Source: Methylocella silvestris BL2 (GTDB taxonomy: Bacteria > Pseudomonadota > Alphaproteobacteria > Rhizobiales > Beijerinckiaceae). Taken from it: a stretch of DNA of 64,000 nt. The DNA lies in NCBI RefSeq assembly GCF_000021745.1, contig NC_011666.1:2631001-2695000 (forward strand). The letters run 5' to 3'. The notes below the pieces were generated by a model. The model ran no database searches, had not been told where the DNA came from, and was given only the letters and a program-made list of their open reading frames with translations. Below, one piece after another: positions 63,388-64,000 of this stretch; the stretch's first letter is position 1; each line of letters opens with the position of its first letter. Both the position numbers and the translations under genes were made by a program.

Positions 63388-63421
63388 AAAAAAGAGCGGC
63401 GGATTTTCGCCGCTCTTTTTT
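63388..63421. terminator. Bidirectional rho-independent terminator
   Basis: Perfect 14-base stem AAAAAAGAGCGGCG / CGCCGCTCTTTTTT with six-base loop GATTTT. The A-run on one side and T-run on the other let it act in both directions, between convergent catalase and the BatD-like gene. Confidence 0.9.
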
Positions 63422-63434
63422 GCCTTTGGCGGAG

Positions 63435-64000
63435 CTAACCGTCCAACGGCGCGAGCGCAGTTTGGCGCGGCGTCGGGATCGCCGCCTGCCGCCAGGCGAC
63501 GCCGATCTGCTTTGCGAGGCGCGACAAATCCGGCGCGGCCGCAACGCTTTCCCGCCCGAAAAGGCGCGCGTCGATCGCCGCAATCGCGTCCGCGATCTCC
63601 GGCGCGGACGCGGCGCGGCGCCAGCGCGCGCCGTCGAGGCGCGCCAAAGCCAGAGTGGCCGCGCGGAACGCCGAAAAATCGCCGGCGCGCGCGGCGCGGC
63701 GCATGTCGCGCATCAGCCGCCCTGCCGGCCCAAATCGCGACGACAGAAATTCGCGCCAGGAGGGAGACGTGAGGATGAAAAAGGCGAGGGCGGCCGTCCA
63801 GACAAAGCTCGCCGCGCCCACGGCGATCGGCCAGGACGACAACATCGAGCCCTTTTCCGGCGCCGCGGCCCGCATCGGCGCGGTCGGATCGATGAAGGCG
63901 ACGGTCTGCGCCGGGATCGCGGCGTCGCGCATCTTGCGTTCGCCGACATCGAACCAGGGGATATGAACGGCCGGCATTTTTGCGGGATCGCTTGAGATCG
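63435..64000 (-). CDS. BatD-like protein, C-terminal part (N-terminus beyond window)
   Basis: At least 188 residues in frame to the window edge; an internal ATG at 63977 is not the true start because the frame stays open upstream (reading SSDPAK before MPAVHIPWFDVGERKM). The PAVHIPWFDV...IPAQTVAF segment fits the last beta-domain strand of BatD ('oxygen tolerance') proteins, followed by one membrane helix (WPIAVGAASFVWTAALAFFI) and a basic cytoplasmic tail with ARAGDFSAFRAATLALARLD. In this family BatD works with MoxR ATPases and von Willebrand proteins, which would be expected to the right. Moderate certainty. Confidence 0.6.
   Translation of the reverse strand, partial: ISSDPAKMPAVHIPWFDVGERKMRDAAIPAQTVAFIDPTAPMRAAAPEKGSMLSSWPIAVGAASFVWTAALAFFILTSPSWREFLSSRFGPAGRLMRDMRRAARAGDFSAFRAATLALARLDGARWRRAASAPEIADAIAAIDARLFGRESVAAAPDLSRLAKQIGVAWRQAAIPTPRQTALAPLDG

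Overview
The window is chromosomal DNA from a GC-rich alphaproteobacterium. Gene content points to Hyphomicrobiales, probably a methylotrophic Beijerinckiaceae/Methylocystaceae-type bacterium. The reasons are a 401-residue NAD-dependent formate dehydrogenase of the methylotroph type, a CysE–CysIJ sulfur set, many RND/MFS pumps, small secreted Cys proteins and alpha-type spacing. The taxonomic placement is inference from protein resemblance, not from a marker gene. There are no rRNA or tRNA genes, CRISPR arrays, insertion sequences or phage genes that I can see.

Layout. 1-3.2 kb: truncated ethanolamine permease, a host-attachment-type protein, and an Ala/Pro-rich membrane protein followed by a strong terminator. 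3.4-10.2 kb: YdeP-type molybdopterin oxidoreductase, MFS exporter, serine acetyltransferase, AEC carrier and CorA. 10.3-11.5 kb: small secreted protein, a decayed second copy of the corA 3' end, and a VapBC pair. 11.5-20.2 kb: cysJI (sulfite reductase), divergent from lldP-lutABC (L-lactate uptake and oxidation). 20.2-25.4 kb: TetR repressor divergent from a complete three-part EmrAB/NodT-type export system, with a palindromic operator between them. 25.5-31.5 kb: mostly minus-strand genes (zinc alcohol dehydrogenase plus DUF6790 membrane protein, MscS channel with cyclic-nucleotide domain, GlcG-like protein). 30.8-36.1 kb: a second TetR divergent from an RND permease and adaptor, again with a palindrome between them.

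36.1-42.5 kb: aldo/keto reductase, then a tightly overlapped four-gene operon: NMT1/SsuA-like binding protein, permease, ATPase and a 791-residue protein with a complete PHP-type metal-site motif set. This is the least explained unit in the window. 42.5-47.7 kb: formate dehydrogenase, LysR regulator, glutathione peroxidase, dodecin, patatin phospholipase with cyclic-nucleotide domain. 47.8-53.4 kb: a 1076-residue GH94-like phosphorylase, an unknown GxSxG protein, YCII protein and HxlR regulator. 53.5-64 kb: Tat-exported aldehyde/isoquinoline-oxidoreductase-type IorAB pair, AcrAB-type RND pump, catalase, and the end of a BatD-like gene.

Functional themes are sulfur assimilation (cysE, cysIJ), organic acid and C1 oxidation (lldP-lutABC, formate dehydrogenase, alcohol dehydrogenase), solute and drug export (three independent pumps, two with visible repressor/operator pairs) and peroxide defence (catalase, glutathione peroxidase). 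Nearly all long open frames opposite these genes are shadows caused by high third-position GC.
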